A stretch of 64,000 nucleotides of DNA from Streptomyces albiflavescens (lineage in GTDB: Bacteria; Actinomycetota; Actinomycetes; Streptomycetales; Streptomycetaceae). The translations under genes were made by a program, and so were the position numbers. Below, one piece after another: positions 7,495 to 18,030 of this stretch. How positions within the stretch are numbered: position 1 is the first letter of the stretch; the number at the start of each line of letters is the position of its first letter. The stretch is taken from the NCBI RefSeq assembly GCF_014645835.1, contig NZ_BMMM01000003.1, forward strand, positions 496,001 to 560,000. The letters run 5' to 3'. A model generated the notes under the pieces. It did not search any database. It worked only from the letters and a program-made list of their open reading frames with translations, and was not told the origin of the DNA.

Positions 7495-9425
7495 TCCTGT
7501 TTCTCCTTGGACAACTCATCCATGGACAGCTCGTCCTCGACCTTGGACAGCTCATCCTTGACGGCCAGGCCGGCGCTGATCCGCCCGGCGACTTCGACGG
7601 GTGTGAGACCTATGTCGGCCAGCACCTCACCGCGCTTGGCATGGGCGAGGAACTGCTCCGGGATGCCGAACCGCCGTACGGGTACGTCGACTTCGGCGTC
7701 CCCGAGCGCCAGCGCGACCGCCGCGCCGACGCCGGCCGCCCGGCTGTTGTCCTCGACGACGGCGACGAGCCGGTGTTCGGCGGCGAGGCCGGGCAGCGAC
7801 AGGTCGACGGGCTTGACCCAGCGTGGGTCGACCACGGTGCAGCCGATGCCGCGGGCTTCGAGCAGCTCGGCTGCCTGCAGACAGACCGGCGCCATCACGC
7901 CGACGGCCACCAGCAGGACCTGCGGGGTCCCCGAGGAGCGATGCAGGACATCCAGCCCGCCCACATGGTCCACCGCCTCGATCGCCGGTCCCACCGACTC
8001 CTTCGGGAAGCGGATCAGCGTCGGCGCGTCGTCCACGGCGACGGCCTCCCGCAGCTGGGCCCGCAACTGGTCGGCGTCGCGCGGCGCGGCGATCCTGAGG
8101 CCCGGCACGACCTGGAGGATCGACATGTCCCACATGCCGTTGTGCGATGCCCCGTCGACTCCGGTGACTCCGGCCCGGTCGAGGACGAAGGTCACGCCGC
8201 AGCGGTGCAGCGCGACGTCCATGAGGAGCTGGTCGAAAGCGCGATTGAGGAAGGTGGCGTAGACGGCGACGACCGGATGGAGCCCGCCCGTGGCGAGCCC
8301 GGCCGCGGACACCGTGGCGTGCTGCTCGGCGATCCCGACGTCCCATACCCGGTCGGGGAACTTCTCCGCGAACTTCCCCAGTCCCACCGGATGCAGCATG
8401 GCCGCCGTGATCGCCACCACGTCGTCCCGCTCCTCGCCGATCCGCAGGATCTCGTCCCCGAACACCGAGGTCCAGGAAGGCCCGTTGGAGGGCGCGAGGG
8501 GTTCACAGGTGAGCGGGTCCATCACACCGACCGTGTGGAAGTGGTCCTCCTCGTGCGCGAGAGCAGGCTCGTAGCCTCGGCCCTTCTCCGTCAGACAGTG
8601 AATGAGCACGGGCCCGTGGAAGCGTTTGGCCCGCCGCAGCGCGGATTCGACGGCCCCCACGTCGTGCCCGTCGATCGGCCCGACGTACTTCAGCCCGAGG
8701 TCCTCGAACATGCCCTGCGGGGCGAACGCGTCCTTGAAGCCCTTCTTCGCGCCGTGCAGCGACTCATAGATGGTGTTTCCGACGACGGGCGTGCGCAGCA
8801 GTACGTCCTTGCCCCAGGCGAGGACCTTCTCGTAACCGTCCGTCGTGCGCAGGGTCGCGAGGTGGTTGGCGAGACCGCCTATGGTCGGCGCGTAGGAGCG
8901 TTCATTGTCGTTGACGACGATGATCAGCGGGCGGTCCTTCGCGGCCGCGATGTTGTTCAGCGCCTCCCACGCCATGCCGCCGGTGAGTGCGCCGTCGCCG
9001 ATGACCGCGACGACATGGCCCTTCTCCCCCTGTACCTGGCGGGCCTTGGCCAGCCCGTCCGCCCAGCCGAGCGCCGTGGAGGCGTGGCTGTTCTCGATGA
9101 TGTCGTGCTCGGACTCCTCGCGCGAGGGATAGCCCGAGAGGCCGCCCTTGCCGCGCAGCTTGGAGAAGTCCTGACGTCCTGTCAGCAGTTTGTGCACGTA
9201 GCTCTGATGACCGGTGTCCCACAGGATCCGGTCGACGGGTGACTCGAAGGCCCGGTGGAGCGCCATGGACAGTTCCACCACTCCCAGATTGGGCCCGAGG
9301 TGACCGCCGGTCCTGGCAACCGCGTGCACCAGGAACTCCCGTATCTCGTCGGCCAGTACACCGAGTTCCGCCTCGGACAGCGCCTTCAGGTCGCGTGGTC
9401 CCCGGATGTTCTCCAGAATCGTCAC
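7491..9425 (-). CDS. dxs: 1-deoxy-D-xylulose-5-phosphate synthase
   Basis: Condenses pyruvate and glyceraldehyde 3-phosphate to DXP, the first step of the MEP isoprenoid pathway, using thiamine diphosphate. The 644-residue protein has the TPP motif [16 protein letters not shown] near residue 150, the catalytic Glu in [11 protein letters not shown], and SHNGMWD in the second domain. The last 20 residues are a low-complexity tail built from DELSK/DELSM units, encoded by near-repeats at 7507-7560 and absent from typical Dxs. It overlaps the aminotransferase by 4 bp and lies 27 bp after ispG. As an operon copy it probably boosts isoprenoid supply for hopanoids beside a housekeeping copy elsewhere. 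Confidence 0.96.
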   Translation of the reverse strand: MTILENIRGPRDLKALSEAELGVLADEIREFLVHAVARTGGHLGPNLGVVELSMALHRAFESPVDRILWDTGHQSYVHKLLTGRQDFSKLRGKGGLSGYPSREESEHDIIENSHASTALGWADGLAKARQVQGEKGHVVAVIGDGALTGGMAWEALNNIAAAKDRPLIIVVNDNERSYAPTIGGLANHLATLRTTDGYEKVLAWGKDVLLRTPVVGNTIYESLHGAKKGFKDAFAPQGMFEDLGLKYVGPIDGHDVGAVESALRRAKRFHGPVLIHCLTEKGRGYEPALAHEEDHFHTVGVMDPLTCEPLAPSNGPSWTSVFGDEILRIGEERDDVVAITAAMLHPVGLGKFAEKFPDRVWDVGIAEQHATVSAAGLATGGLHPVVAVYATFLNRAFDQLLMDVALHRCGVTFVLDRAGVTGVDGASHNGMWDMSILQVVPGLRIAAPRDADQLRAQLREAVAVDDAPTLIRFPKESVGPAIEAVDHVGGLDVLHRSSGTPQVLLVAVGVMAPVCLQAAELLEARGIGCTVVDPRWVKPVDLSLPGLAAEHRLVAVVEDNSRAAGVGAAVALALGDAEVDVPVRRFGIPEQFLAHAKRGEVLADIGLTPVEVAGRISAGLAVKDELSKVEDELSMDELSKEKQE

Positions 9426-9452
9426 GCTCGGCCCCCTCTCGGTCCGTGCTGA

Positions 9453-10610
9453 TCAACTCACGATGACGGCCGGTTCTCCGGACGCGACGCCGTCGTTCTC
9501 CATCTGCTCCGCGATCTTCATCGCCTCGTCGATGAGGGTCTCGACGATCTTCGACTCGGGCACGGTCTTGATGACCTCGCCCTTGACGAAGATCTGCCCC
9601 TTCCCGTTGCCGGAGGCGACCCCCAGGTCCGCCTCCCGCGCCTCTCCGGGGCCGTTGACGACGCAGCCCATGACCGCGACGCGCAACGGGACCTCCATCC
9701 CCTCCAGACCGGCCGTGACCTCGTCGGCCAGCTTGTACACATCCACTTGGGCGCGCCCGCAGGACGGGCACGAGACGATCTCCAGACGCCGCTGCCGCAG
9801 TCCGAGCGACTCCAGGATCTGAATGCCGACCTTGACCTCCTCGGCCGGCGGCGCGCTCAAGGACACCCGGATGGTGTCCCCGATCCCCTCACTCAGCAAC
9901 GCCCCGAAGGCGACTGCCGACTTGATGGTCCCCTGGAACGCCGGACCGGCTTCCGTCACGCCGAGGTGCAGCGGGTAGTCGCACTGCGCCGCCAGCTGCC
10001 GGTAGGCATTGACCATCACCACCGGGTCGTTGTGCTTCACCGAGATCTTGATGTCCCGGAAGTCGTGCTCCTCGAAGAGCGACGCCTCCCACAGCGCCGA
10101 CTCGACCAGCGCCTCCGGCGTCGCCTTGCCGTACTTCTGCAGCAGCCGCCGGTCGAGGGAGCCCGCGTTGACGCCGATCCGGATCGGTGTGCCGTGATCC
10201 TTCGCGGCCCGCGCGATCTCCTTCACCTTGTCGTCGAACTGCTTGATGTTGCCGGGGTTCACCCGCACCGCCGCACAACCCGCCTCGATCGCGGCGAACA
10301 CGTACTTCGGCTGGAAGTGGATGTCCGCGATCACCGGGATCTGCGACTTGCGGGCGATGGTGCCGAGGGCGTCCGCGTCGTCCTGCGTGGGGCAGGCGAC
10401 CCGGACGATCTGGCAGCCGGACGCGGTGAGTTCCGCGATCTGCTGCAGGGTGGCGCCGATGTCCGACGTACGCGTCGTCGTCATCGACTGCACCGACACG
10501 GGCGCTCCGCCCCCGACCGCCACCGGACCGACCTGGATCTGCCGCGAGACACGGCGCTCCGCGATCGGTCGGACCGGCACCTCGGGGAGGCCCAAGGAAA
10601 CGGCGGTCAT
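9453..10610 (-). CDS. ispG: 4-hydroxy-3-methylbut-2-en-1-yl diphosphate synthase
   Basis: Reductive MEP-pathway enzyme (GcpE) that converts MEcPP to HMBPP with a [4Fe-4S] cluster. At 385 residues it has the normal bacterial two-domain length. The TIM barrel starts at [13 protein letters not shown] and includes [11 protein letters not shown] and RVNPGNI. The cluster ligands are visible in [11 protein letters not shown] and [11 protein letters not shown] near the C-terminus. It sits between hpnH (4-bp gap) and dxs, as part of the isoprenoid-supply section of the hopanoid operon. Confidence 0.96.
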   Translation of the reverse strand: MTAVSLGLPEVPVRPIAERRVSRQIQVGPVAVGGGAPVSVQSMTTTRTSDIGATLQQIAELTASGCQIVRVACPTQDDADALGTIARKSQIPVIADIHFQPKYVFAAIEAGCAAVRVNPGNIKQFDDKVKEIARAAKDHGTPIRIGVNAGSLDRRLLQKYGKATPEALVESALWEASLFEEHDFRDIKISVKHNDPVVMVNAYRQLAAQCDYPLHLGVTEAGPAFQGTIKSAVAFGALLSEGIGDTIRVSLSAPPAEEVKVGIQILESLGLRQRRLEIVSCPSCGRAQVDVYKLADEVTAGLEGMEVPLRVAVMGCVVNGPGEAREADLGVASGNGKGQIFVKGEVIKTVPESKIVETLIDEAMKIAEQMENDGVASGEPAVIVS

Positions 10611-10614
10611 GACG

Positions 10615-11637
10615 TCACCCGCGGCTTTCCGTGAAGGTCTCGCGGGCAGCGCGCAGCGACTCCTTGAGGGAGCCCATGGTGGCGAGGACCGCGGTCGGCT
10701 CGTAGCCGCAGTGGGCCATGCAGTTGGCGCACCGGTCGTCCTTGCCGCGGCCGTAGGAGTCCCAGTCGGTCTCCTCGAGCAGTTGCTTGTACGTCTGCAC
10801 GTACCCGTCGCTCATCAGATAGCAGGGCTTCTGCCAGCCGAAGAGCGAGTAGCTGGGGATCGCCCATGCGGTGCACGGGAAGTCGACCTTGCCCTCGAGG
10901 AAGTCCAGGAAGAGCGGGCTCTGGTTGAGCCGCCAGCGGCGCCGGTTGCCGCCCGCGAAGGCCTTCTTGAACAGCTCCCGGGTCTGCTGGACGCCGAGGA
11001 AGTGCTCCTGGTCGGGGGCCTTCTCGTAGGCGTAGGCGGGCGAGAGCATCATCTCGTCCACCTTCAGGTCGTCGTTGAGGAAGTTGAGGACCTCGATGAC
11101 GGTCTGCGGGGTGTCGGTGTTGAAGAAGGTCGAGTTGGTGGTGACGCGGAAGCCGCGCCGCTTGGCCTCCTTGATGGCCTCGACCGCCTCGTCGAAGGTG
11201 CCCTCCTTGGCCACGGACTCGTCGTGCCGCTCGCGCAGCCCGTCGATGTGCACGGCCCACGCGAAGTAGGGCGAGGGCTTGAACTTGTCCATCTTCTTGC
11301 GCATCAGCAGCGCGTTGGTGCACAGGAAGACGAACTTCTTCTTGGCCACCAACTGCCGTACGATCTCGTCGATCTGCGGGTGCATCAGCGGCTCGCCGCC
11401 GGCGATCGACACCATCGGCGCACCGGATTCGAGGACCGCTCCCACGGCCTGGGCAACGGGCATGCGCTGCTTGAGCACCCCCGCCGGGTGCTGGATCTTG
11501 CCGCAGCCCTCGCACTTGAGGTTGCACGCGAAGAGCGGTTCCAACTCGACCAGCAGCGCGAACTTGTCCCGCTTCTTGAGCTTCTGTTCAAACAGGTACG
11601 CAGCGACCTTCATGGACTGCCGAAGCGGCATGGCCAT
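10615..11637 (-). CDS. hpnH: Adenosylhopane synthase, radical SAM HpnH
   Basis: Adds a 5'-deoxyadenosyl radical to diploptene, giving adenosylhopane, the first step of side-chain extension. The 340-residue protein carries the radical SAM cluster motif CNLKCEGC (CX3CX2C) near residue 40, the GGEPLMH motif, and a cysteine-rich C-terminus ([12 protein letters not shown]). The start is taken as ATG 11637 ([10 protein letters not shown]), which has GGAGGTGAG 5 bp upstream; a longer frame exists to 11676. It lies 5 bp after hpnG and 4 bp before ispG. Confidence 0.95.
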   Translation of the reverse strand: MAMPLRQSMKVAAYLFEQKLKKRDKFALLVELEPLFACNLKCEGCGKIQHPAGVLKQRMPVAQAVGAVLESGAPMVSIAGGEPLMHPQIDEIVRQLVAKKKFVFLCTNALLMRKKMDKFKPSPYFAWAVHIDGLRERHDESVAKEGTFDEAVEAIKEAKRRGFRVTTNSTFFNTDTPQTVIEVLNFLNDDLKVDEMMLSPAYAYEKAPDQEHFLGVQQTRELFKKAFAGGNRRRWRLNQSPLFLDFLEGKVDFPCTAWAIPSYSLFGWQKPCYLMSDGYVQTYKQLLEETDWDSYGRGKDDRCANCMAHCGYEPTAVLATMGSLKESLRAARETFTESRG

Positions 11638-11642
11638 CTGGC

Positions 11643-12284
11643 TCACCTCCGAGGGAGCAGCAAAGAACGGTGCCATTCAAAAAAAGCGGGAAGCACGGCA
11701 CGAAGAACGCGGAAAGCTGATATTCCACCGCGCACCGTGCCGATACGGACGAGTTCATGTTCTGGAGCGTCCACGACCACTCGGACGGCGGCAACCGGGC
11801 GCGCGCCGGTGCGCACGGCGCTGTGGAGCGTGGCCGCCGACTCCATGTCGACCGCGATTGCGCCGGTCGCGAGCAGATCCGACCGTTCGTGACCACGGAC
11901 GACGTGATCGGAGCCGGTGAGGGGTCCGGTGTGGACCGTGCGCCCGGGCACGGTGCGCACGAGTTCGCTGACGAGCAGATCGACGCCTACGCAGGGAGTG
12001 GTGCCGCGCGGGTCCCGGGTCTCCTCGGCGACGACCAGGTCACCGGGGTGCATGCCCGGGGCGAGCCCCGCGCAGAAGCCCGTGGCCAGGACCGCGGCCT
12101 CGCGCAGCGCCGAATCGGCGAGCACCCGGCTGACCGACCGTGCGGCCGCCTTGGGTCCCATGCCCGTACGCAGCACGGTGACGGGCCCGTCGGCCCCGGT
12201 GCGGTCCCCGCTGCGCAGGGCGAGGTGCTCGATGCCGAGCGCACAGGCGATCAGCAGCGGGGCCTGGTCGGGCTTCGTGCTCAT
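11643..12284 (-). CDS. hpnG: Adenosylhopane nucleosidase/phosphorylase HpnG
   Basis: Removes adenine from adenosylhopane to give phosphoribosyl- or ribosylhopane. The 213-residue protein is a small member of the purine nucleoside phosphorylase/MTAN fold, with the diagnostic AIAVDMESAA motif near residue 150 and an N-terminal LIACALGIE strand. The family in streptomycetes is about this length. Its ATG shares one base with the shc stop (TGATG), indicating coupling. Its position between shc and hpnH is the standard hopanoid order and supports the assignment over a generic nucleosidase. Confidence 0.88.
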   Translation of the reverse strand: MSTKPDQAPLLIACALGIEHLALRSGDRTGADGPVTVLRTGMGPKAAARSVSRVLADSALREAAVLATGFCAGLAPGMHPGDLVVAEETRDPRGTTPCVGVDLLVSELVRTVPGRTVHTGPLTGSDHVVRGHERSDLLATGAIAVDMESAATLHSAVRTGARPVAAVRVVVDAPEHELVRIGTVRGGISAFRVLRAVLPAFFEWHRSLLLPRR

Positions 12285-14287
12285 CACCCCCCCTTGACCT
12301 CGGCGAAGGGCTCGCCGTGGACGTACCGCCCGAGCGCGGTGAGTGGGAAGACCTGCCGGTAGAGGTGGTAGTTGATCGAGAAGTCCCACGGGAAGCCGGT
12401 TCCCGTGAAGTACGGCTCGTCCCAGGAGCCGTCCGCCAACTGGGTCTCCGCGAGCCACTCGACTCCGCGCTCCACGGCCTTGGAGTCGCGCTCCCCCGCG
12501 GCCAGCAGGGCGAGCAGGGCCCAGCCGGTCTGGGAGGCGGTCGAGGCGCCCCGTCCGCTCCACTCGGCGACCTTGTGGTAGGAGCGCAGGTCTTCGCCCC
12601 AGCCGCCGTCGTCGTTCTGCACGGCTTCCAGCCAGGCCACCGCCCGGCGGATCGCCGGATGCGAGCCGGGCAGTCCCGCTGCCACGAGCGCCGGGACCAC
12701 CGACCCCGTGCCGTAGACGTAGTTGACGCCCCAGCGCCCGAACCAGGAGCCGTTCGATTCCTGTTCGGCCAGCAGCCACTCGATCCCGCGTCGCGTACGG
12801 GGGTCGTGCGAGAGTCCCTCGACGGCGAGCATCTCCACCACGTGGGCGGTGACGTCCGCGGACGGCGGGTCGATGACCTCCCCGAAGTCGCAGAACGGCA
12901 GACGGTTGGGGAAGGAGCTGGTGTTGTCGACATCGAAGGCGCCCCACGCGCCGTTCTTCGACTGCATCCCGAGGTTCCAGCGCACCCCACGCCCGATGGC
13001 CTTCTCGATACGCTCCGGGTCGTGGTGCCTGACGCGGCGAAGCGCGAGGACCACCTCGGCGGTGTCGTCGATGTCGGGGTAGTTGTCGTTGTGGAACTCG
13101 AACGCCCAGCCGCCCGGCGGCAGCCCGGGCCGCTTGACCGACCAGTCGCCCGGCCGGACGATCTCCTCGCCGAGCATCCAGTCCGCGGCCTTCACGAGCT
13201 GCGGGTGGTCGGCCGGGACGCCCGCGTCGGCGAGCGCGATGGTCGCGAGGCAGGTGTCCCACACCGGCGACTGGCAGGCCTCGATCATCCGGGCGCCGTC
13301 CTCGCGCCATACGGCGAAACGGTCCAGCGAGGCCAACCCCTCGCGCATCACCGGGTGTTCGAGGTCATATCCGAGCAGATGGAGGGCGATGACCGAGTAC
13401 ACGGCGGGCGGCTGGATACCTCCCCAGCAGCCGTCGTTCTCCTGTCGTTCGATGATCCAGCGCGCCGCCGAGTTCATCGCGGCCCTGCGCAGCCGGCGCG
13501 GCGCGACCTTGCGGTACTGGTGCAGCGCCTTGTCGAGGCGCTGGAAGGCACCGTCCCAACTCGCCACGGGAGCAAGGGGCTTGACCGGATTGGGATTACC
13601 GGCGTCGGTGTGCAGCTCGTCCAGCGGGAACGGCGCCGGCCGCACCGGACGCTTCGCCGAGACGATGGTGAGCGGCACGATCGTCTGCCGCGCCCAGCAC
13701 CCGAAGTCGTAGATGTTGAGCGGCATCCACTTCGGGAAGTAGATGAGCTCCGGCGGGAGTTCGGGCAGGTCGTCCCACTTCCACCAGCCGAACAGGGCGA
13801 GCCAGATCCGGGTGAAGACACGGGCCGAGGCGATGCCGCCCCGCTCGCGGATCCACGCGGACGCCTTCGCCATGTGCGGCTCGTCCGGGGCGTCCCCGGC
13901 CAGCCGCAGGGCGACGTACGCCTCGATGGTGGTGGAGAGTTCGCCCGGGCCGCCGTAGAACGTCGCCCAGGTGCCGTCGTCGCGCTGCTCCCCACGAATG
14001 AACAGCCCGGCCGCGCGTGTGGTCGACTCGTCGCGGATGCCCAGGAACTGACGGAGGAGCAGGTCCTCGGCGTCCATCGTGACGTTCGTCTCGAGGTCGC
14101 CCTTCCACCAGCCCTCGGCGTCCTGCCGTGAGAGCAGGAAGTCGGTGGCGCGCTGCATCGCGCGCGTGGCGGCGTCTCCGGTCTCGACTGTCCCGGCCGC
14201 CGCGGGAGTCGTCTGAAGTGGTGTTTCGCTGGCCGAGGCAGCGCGGGGCGGCAGGGCCCCGGTGCTTCCGTCGGTCGTCGCTGTCAT
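12284..14287 (-). CDS. shc: Squalene-hopene cyclase
   Basis: Membrane-bound cyclase that turns squalene into hopene and hopanol. The 667-residue protein has the catalytic acid motif DIDDTAE and at least seven QW repeats (QDAEGWWKG, QRDDGTWATF, QENDGCWGG, QSKNGAWGAF, QESNGSWFG, QNDDGGWGED, QLADGSWDEP) spread over both alpha-barrel domains. The N-terminal 35 residues are a poorly conserved Ala/Thr-rich extension. A 110-bp gap separates it from the upstream prenyl synthase, the second widest in the operon, so a secondary promoter is possible. Confidence 0.97.
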   Translation of the reverse strand: MTATTDGSTGALPPRAASASETPLQTTPAAAGTVETGDAATRAMQRATDFLLSRQDAEGWWKGDLETNVTMDAEDLLLRQFLGIRDESTTRAAGLFIRGEQRDDGTWATFYGGPGELSTTIEAYVALRLAGDAPDEPHMAKASAWIRERGGIASARVFTRIWLALFGWWKWDDLPELPPELIYFPKWMPLNIYDFGCWARQTIVPLTIVSAKRPVRPAPFPLDELHTDAGNPNPVKPLAPVASWDGAFQRLDKALHQYRKVAPRRLRRAAMNSAARWIIERQENDGCWGGIQPPAVYSVIALHLLGYDLEHPVMREGLASLDRFAVWREDGARMIEACQSPVWDTCLATIALADAGVPADHPQLVKAADWMLGEEIVRPGDWSVKRPGLPPGGWAFEFHNDNYPDIDDTAEVVLALRRVRHHDPERIEKAIGRGVRWNLGMQSKNGAWGAFDVDNTSSFPNRLPFCDFGEVIDPPSADVTAHVVEMLAVEGLSHDPRTRRGIEWLLAEQESNGSWFGRWGVNYVYGTGSVVPALVAAGLPGSHPAIRRAVAWLEAVQNDDGGWGEDLRSYHKVAEWSGRGASTASQTGWALLALLAAGERDSKAVERGVEWLAETQLADGSWDEPYFTGTGFPWDFSINYHLYRQVFPLTALGRYVHGEPFAEVKGG

Positions 14288-14397
14288 GGCTTCCCCTTCG
14301 TGCAGTGGTACGTCTCTGCTGGGTCCGCCGTCGGCCGGTCCGCGTTCTCCCGCGGCACCGGCCGGCGACTACGCGAGGTTCATTCGACCGATAGTGA

Positions 14398-15537
14398 TCA
14401 TCTCTTCCGTACGACGACGAAGTCGGCGAGCGCCACGAACTGGGCCCGCACCTGGTCGGGCATCCGGACGGCGTCCAGTGCCTCGATGGCGATGGTGTGC
14501 TGGCGACGGGCCTCCTGGGCGGTCCACTCGCGGCCGCCCGCCTCCTCGATGAGCGCGGCGCGCGCGGCGAACTCCTCCTCGGAGAAGTTCTCGAAGTCGC
14601 TGGCCTTGGCGTCCTCGGCGAGCAGTTCACCGAGGCGCTCGGAGGCGGGCCCGCCCGCGGCGAGCGCGGCCACCACCGGCAGGGACTTCTTGCGCTGGCG
14701 CAGATCGCTCCAGGTCTGCTTTCCGGTGGCCTCCGGGTCGCCCCAGATGCCGAGGAGGTCGTCGACGGCCTGGAAGGCCAGGCCGAGGTGGTAGCCGTAC
14801 TTCTCCAGCGTGTCGGCGGTGAAGTCGTCGGCGCCGCCGAGCACCGCGCCGATGGAGGAGGCGCAGGCGAGCAGGGCGCCCGTCTTGTTGCCCTCCATCT
14901 CCAGGCACTCCTCGACGGTGACCCGGTCGCGGTGCTCGTAGGAGATGTCCTGGGCCTGACCGTCGATCAGGGCGCGGGTGGCGGTCGTCAGACGGCGCGT
15001 GGCGCGGCCCGCCTCGGCGGTGCCGAGCTCCAGGAGGATCTCGTTGGCCAGCGCGAACAGGGCGTCGCCGACGAGGATGGCCTGGGCGGGCCCGTGCACC
15101 TTCCAGACGGTGTCACGATGGCGCCGCTGTTCGTCGCCGTCCATCAGGTCGTCGTGCAGCAGCGAGAAGTTGTGCACCAGTTCAACGGCGACCGCACCCG
15201 GCACGCCCACCTCGGGGGCGGCACCGGCGGCCTGCGCGGACAGGACGGCGAGCGCGGGGCGTACGGCCTTGCCGCCGTCGCCGTCCGCGGGGTTGCCCTC
15301 GGCGTCGATCCAGCCGAAGTGGTAGGCGGCGACGGTGTCCATGGGCGCCGCGAGGCGGTCGACGGCCGCCTTCAGCACCGGTGTGGCCAGGGTCCGGCCG
15401 CGCTCGAGGAGCGCGGTCACGTCCACCGCGTCGGCAGCCGTTTCGGCCGGGGGCACAGTGGGCACAGTCTCTCCTCTTGTTGCGATACCGGGGGTGCGGG
15501 GGCCTGCCGTGCTCGGATCGATCTGATCGAGCGTCAT
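14398..15537 (-). CDS. All-trans polyprenyl (farnesyl-type) diphosphate synthase
   Basis: Chain elongation enzyme expected to make farnesyl diphosphate for squalene synthesis. The 379-residue protein has the first Asp-rich motif DDLMDGD, the second DDLLG, the GGKAVRP substrate motif and KTGALL. A proline/threonine-rich N-terminal extension of about 40 residues precedes the fold. The start ATG 15537 overlaps the hpnE stop by 4 bp. The product length cannot be read with certainty; the operon between hpnE and shc argues for C15, though geranylgeranyl activity cannot be excluded. Confidence 0.92.
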   Translation of the reverse strand: MTLDQIDPSTAGPRTPGIATRGETVPTVPPAETAADAVDVTALLERGRTLATPVLKAAVDRLAAPMDTVAAYHFGWIDAEGNPADGDGGKAVRPALAVLSAQAAGAAPEVGVPGAVAVELVHNFSLLHDDLMDGDEQRRHRDTVWKVHGPAQAILVGDALFALANEILLELGTAEAGRATRRLTTATRALIDGQAQDISYEHRDRVTVEECLEMEGNKTGALLACASSIGAVLGGADDFTADTLEKYGYHLGLAFQAVDDLLGIWGDPEATGKQTWSDLRQRKKSLPVVAALAAGGPASERLGELLAEDAKASDFENFSEEEFAARAALIEEAGGREWTAQEARRQHTIAIEALDAVRMPDQVRAQFVALADFVVVRKR

Positions 15538-16943
15538 GCCGCCTCCTCGAAGAGTTCGAAGAGGTGATCGCGGGGCCGGCCCAGGGCTCCCAGTGCGGCG
15601 CCCGCCGCACTGACGCCACTGCGGACCGCACTCTCCATGGTCGCGGGCCACCCGGTGGCGGTCCACGATCCGGCCAGGTACAGGCCGGGGGCCTCGGTGC
15701 GGGCGCCGGGCCGCAGTCGCCCGACGCCTGGGGTGGGGGCGAACGTCGCCGTGCGCTCCCGGGTCACGAAGAAGTCCTTCACTTCCGCGCCGCGCGCGGC
15801 GGGCAGCAGCCGCTCCAGCTCCGGCAGATAGCGCTCGCGCAGGACGGACACAGGCTCGTCGATCTCGTCCTGCGCGGCCGACTGCGAGAGGGCCAGGTAC
15901 TGCCCCTCGCGCAGCCCGGACGCCTCGGTCCGGTCGAAGACCCACTGCACCGGGGAACCCAGCGCCGCGAAGAACGGCCTGCTGAGCACCTTCCGGTCGT
16001 AGACGACATGGACGTTGAGGATCGGCGCGGTGCCGATCTCGAGGAGCCGCTCAGGGGCGTCGAGCGCGCCCTGGGGCAGCAGATCGTGGGTCTCGCGCTG
16101 GGGTACGGCGAGGACGACCGCGTCGGCCTCGATGCTCTCGCCGGGAACCTGAACGCTCCAACGCCCGTTCTCGTAAGGGGAGATGGAGGTGACGCGTGTA
16201 CGGACCTCGGTACGGACGCCCGCGGAGTCGAGCGCCTTGCGGGCCAGGGTGTCGTGCAGTTCGCCCAGCGGGACGCGCGCCCAGCCGATATCGGCCGCGC
16301 CCGGGTCGGACAGCAGACCGGTCTTGAACACCATCGCGGCGAGCCCGAGCGAAGCATCCGAGGCCACCGCGTTGAGGGTGGCGACCCCCACGAGGTCCCA
16401 CAGTGCCTCGACGGCGCGCTCCGACTGACCGTGCTCGGCGAGCCAGCTGCCGAAGTTCTGCGCGTCGAGCGCCGGATCGGCGAGATCCAGGCCCTTGAGC
16501 GCCAGCGCGGCACGGCCGACCTTGGCGCGCTCGGCGAGCGACAGATGCTGATACGTCGCGAGGCTGCGCGCCAGATGCAGCGGTACGGGCAGCGCGGTGC
16601 GACCGATTCTGCCGAGCCGTCGCCCGGGTTTGCCCTCGGCGTCGAGAACGGGCACGTCGAGACGATCCTGCAGAGGCGCCAGCGAGGCTCCGTCGACGCG
16701 ATCGAGGAACCAGCGGTAGGCGGTGCAGCAGCGCAGATACACATGCTGTCCGTTGTCCACGGTGAGATCGCCGCGCTGGAAGGAGAACGCGAGTCCGCCG
16801 AGCCGCGGCCGTCCTTCGAGCAGCGTCACGCGCACCCCGGAGTCGGCCAGCGCGAGCGCGGCCGTGATCCCGGCGAGCCCGCCGCCGACGACCACGGCGG
16901 TCGCCCCGCCGGAGCTGCCCACGGGCTGCGTGACCTCGCTCAT
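15534..16943 (-). CDS. hpnE: Hydroxysqualene dehydroxylase HpnE
   Basis: FAD-dependent amine-oxidase-fold enzyme that reduces hydroxysqualene to squalene, the last step of the HpnCDE route. The 469-residue protein starts with the dinucleotide-binding motif VVVGGGLAGITAALA and the second FAD motif LEGRPRLGG. The C-terminal GLYLAGSWTATGWPATMESA is the typical FAD-binding end of the family. It follows hpnD after 136 bp, the widest internal gap of the operon, and overlaps the prenyl synthase by 4 bp. Confidence 0.95.
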   Translation of the reverse strand: MSEVTQPVGSSGGATAVVVGGGLAGITAALALADSGVRVTLLEGRPRLGGLAFSFQRGDLTVDNGQHVYLRCCTAYRWFLDRVDGASLAPLQDRLDVPVLDAEGKPGRRLGRIGRTALPVPLHLARSLATYQHLSLAERAKVGRAALALKGLDLADPALDAQNFGSWLAEHGQSERAVEALWDLVGVATLNAVASDASLGLAAMVFKTGLLSDPGAADIGWARVPLGELHDTLARKALDSAGVRTEVRTRVTSISPYENGRWSVQVPGESIEADAVVLAVPQRETHDLLPQGALDAPERLLEIGTAPILNVHVVYDRKVLSRPFFAALGSPVQWVFDRTEASGLREGQYLALSQSAAQDEIDEPVSVLRERYLPELERLLPAARGAEVKDFFVTRERTATFAPTPGVGRLRPGARTEAPGLYLAGSWTATGWPATMESAVRSGVSAAGAALGALGRPRDHLFELFEEAA

Positions 16944-17079
16944 CGTGCACCCTCCCCCAGGAACCCGCCGTGATGATTGAACCGTGCACGGCAGGCCGTT
17001 GCAGTCAGGGACGCCACCCGGCCCCGGAGGGTTGCGTGCCGCTTTTCGCCGATGGATTCACCTTGGCCCAAATTGTCCA

Positions 17080-18030
17080 TCAGGTGCGCCTCCTGACGGT
17101 ACGCCGGGACACATGCCGGGCGTCTAGGCCGGAGAGGCCACGCACAGCGACATACGCCTTCTCACGTCCGGGCAGCGAGACCCGGCCGCGCAGCACGGCC
17201 TCCGGCTCGCGCTCGATGCGGTCGAGGAGGCGGCGGTAGATGCCGGCCATCGCCGCGACACAGGCGCCGCTGCGCCGGTCCAGCATGGGCAGCAGCCGGT
17301 ATCCCTCGGCGAAAAGGGCGCGGGCCCGACGCACTTCGAAGTGCACGAGGCCCGCGAAGTCGGAGCCCTCCGGTGGAGTCGGCCCGTTGAACCCGGCCGA
17401 GCAGCCGAACTTGGCGAGGTCGTCGGCGGGGAGATAGGTTCGCCCGCCCTGGGCGTCCTCCCGTACGTCCCGCAGGATGTTGGTGAGTTGAAGCGCGAGC
17501 CCGAGCGTGTCGGCGTACTCCGGCGCGCGCTCGGCGCCGCGCGCCCCCGGTTCCGTACCGAACACACCGAGCGAGAGCCGCCCGATCGCCCCGGCCACAC
17601 AGCGGCAGTAGACCTTCAGATCGTCCCAGGTCTCGTACGTCTCGCCGCGTACGTCCATGAGGACGCCGTCGATGAGTTCGTCGAGGCCGTCGAGGGGCAC
17701 CGGGAAGTGCTCGGCGGTGTGACTGAGGGCGACCGCGACCGGGTCGGTGTCGTCCTCGTCGACGGCACTGTGGCGCACCCGGGCGAGCAGTGCCCGGGTG
17801 TCCTCGAGGCGGGCCGTCTTGACGTCCGGTGCGAGCGCGCCGTCGCCGATGTCGTCGACACGCCGCGAGAACGCGTAGAGCGCCGACATCGCACGGCGCT
17901 TGGGCGTCGGCAGAAGTCTGATGCCGTACGCGAAATTACGGGCCTGCTGACCGGTCACTGCCTCGCAGTAGCTGTAAGCGGCGAGTACCGGTGCGGACAC
18001 GTGTTGTTCCGACTCCACGGTCCGGATCAC
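17080..18030 (-). CDS. hpnD: Presqualene diphosphate synthase HpnD
   Basis: Joins two farnesyl diphosphates to presqualene diphosphate. The 316-residue protein is a trans-isoprenyl head-to-head synthase with the first Asp motif in RRVDDIGDG, the KVYCRCVAGAIG motif and the second Asp motif in LQLTNILRDVREDA. ATG 18030 overlaps the hpnC stop by 4 bp, supporting that start. The VAG motif separates HpnD from HpnC, which has SANPVG at the same place. Confidence 0.93.
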   Translation of the reverse strand: MIRTVESEQHVSAPVLAAYSYCEAVTGQQARNFAYGIRLLPTPKRRAMSALYAFSRRVDDIGDGALAPDVKTARLEDTRALLARVRHSAVDEDDTDPVAVALSHTAEHFPVPLDGLDELIDGVLMDVRGETYETWDDLKVYCRCVAGAIGRLSLGVFGTEPGARGAERAPEYADTLGLALQLTNILRDVREDAQGGRTYLPADDLAKFGCSAGFNGPTPPEGSDFAGLVHFEVRRARALFAEGYRLLPMLDRRSGACVAAMAGIYRRLLDRIEREPEAVLRGRVSLPGREKAYVAVRGLSGLDARHVSRRTVRRRT

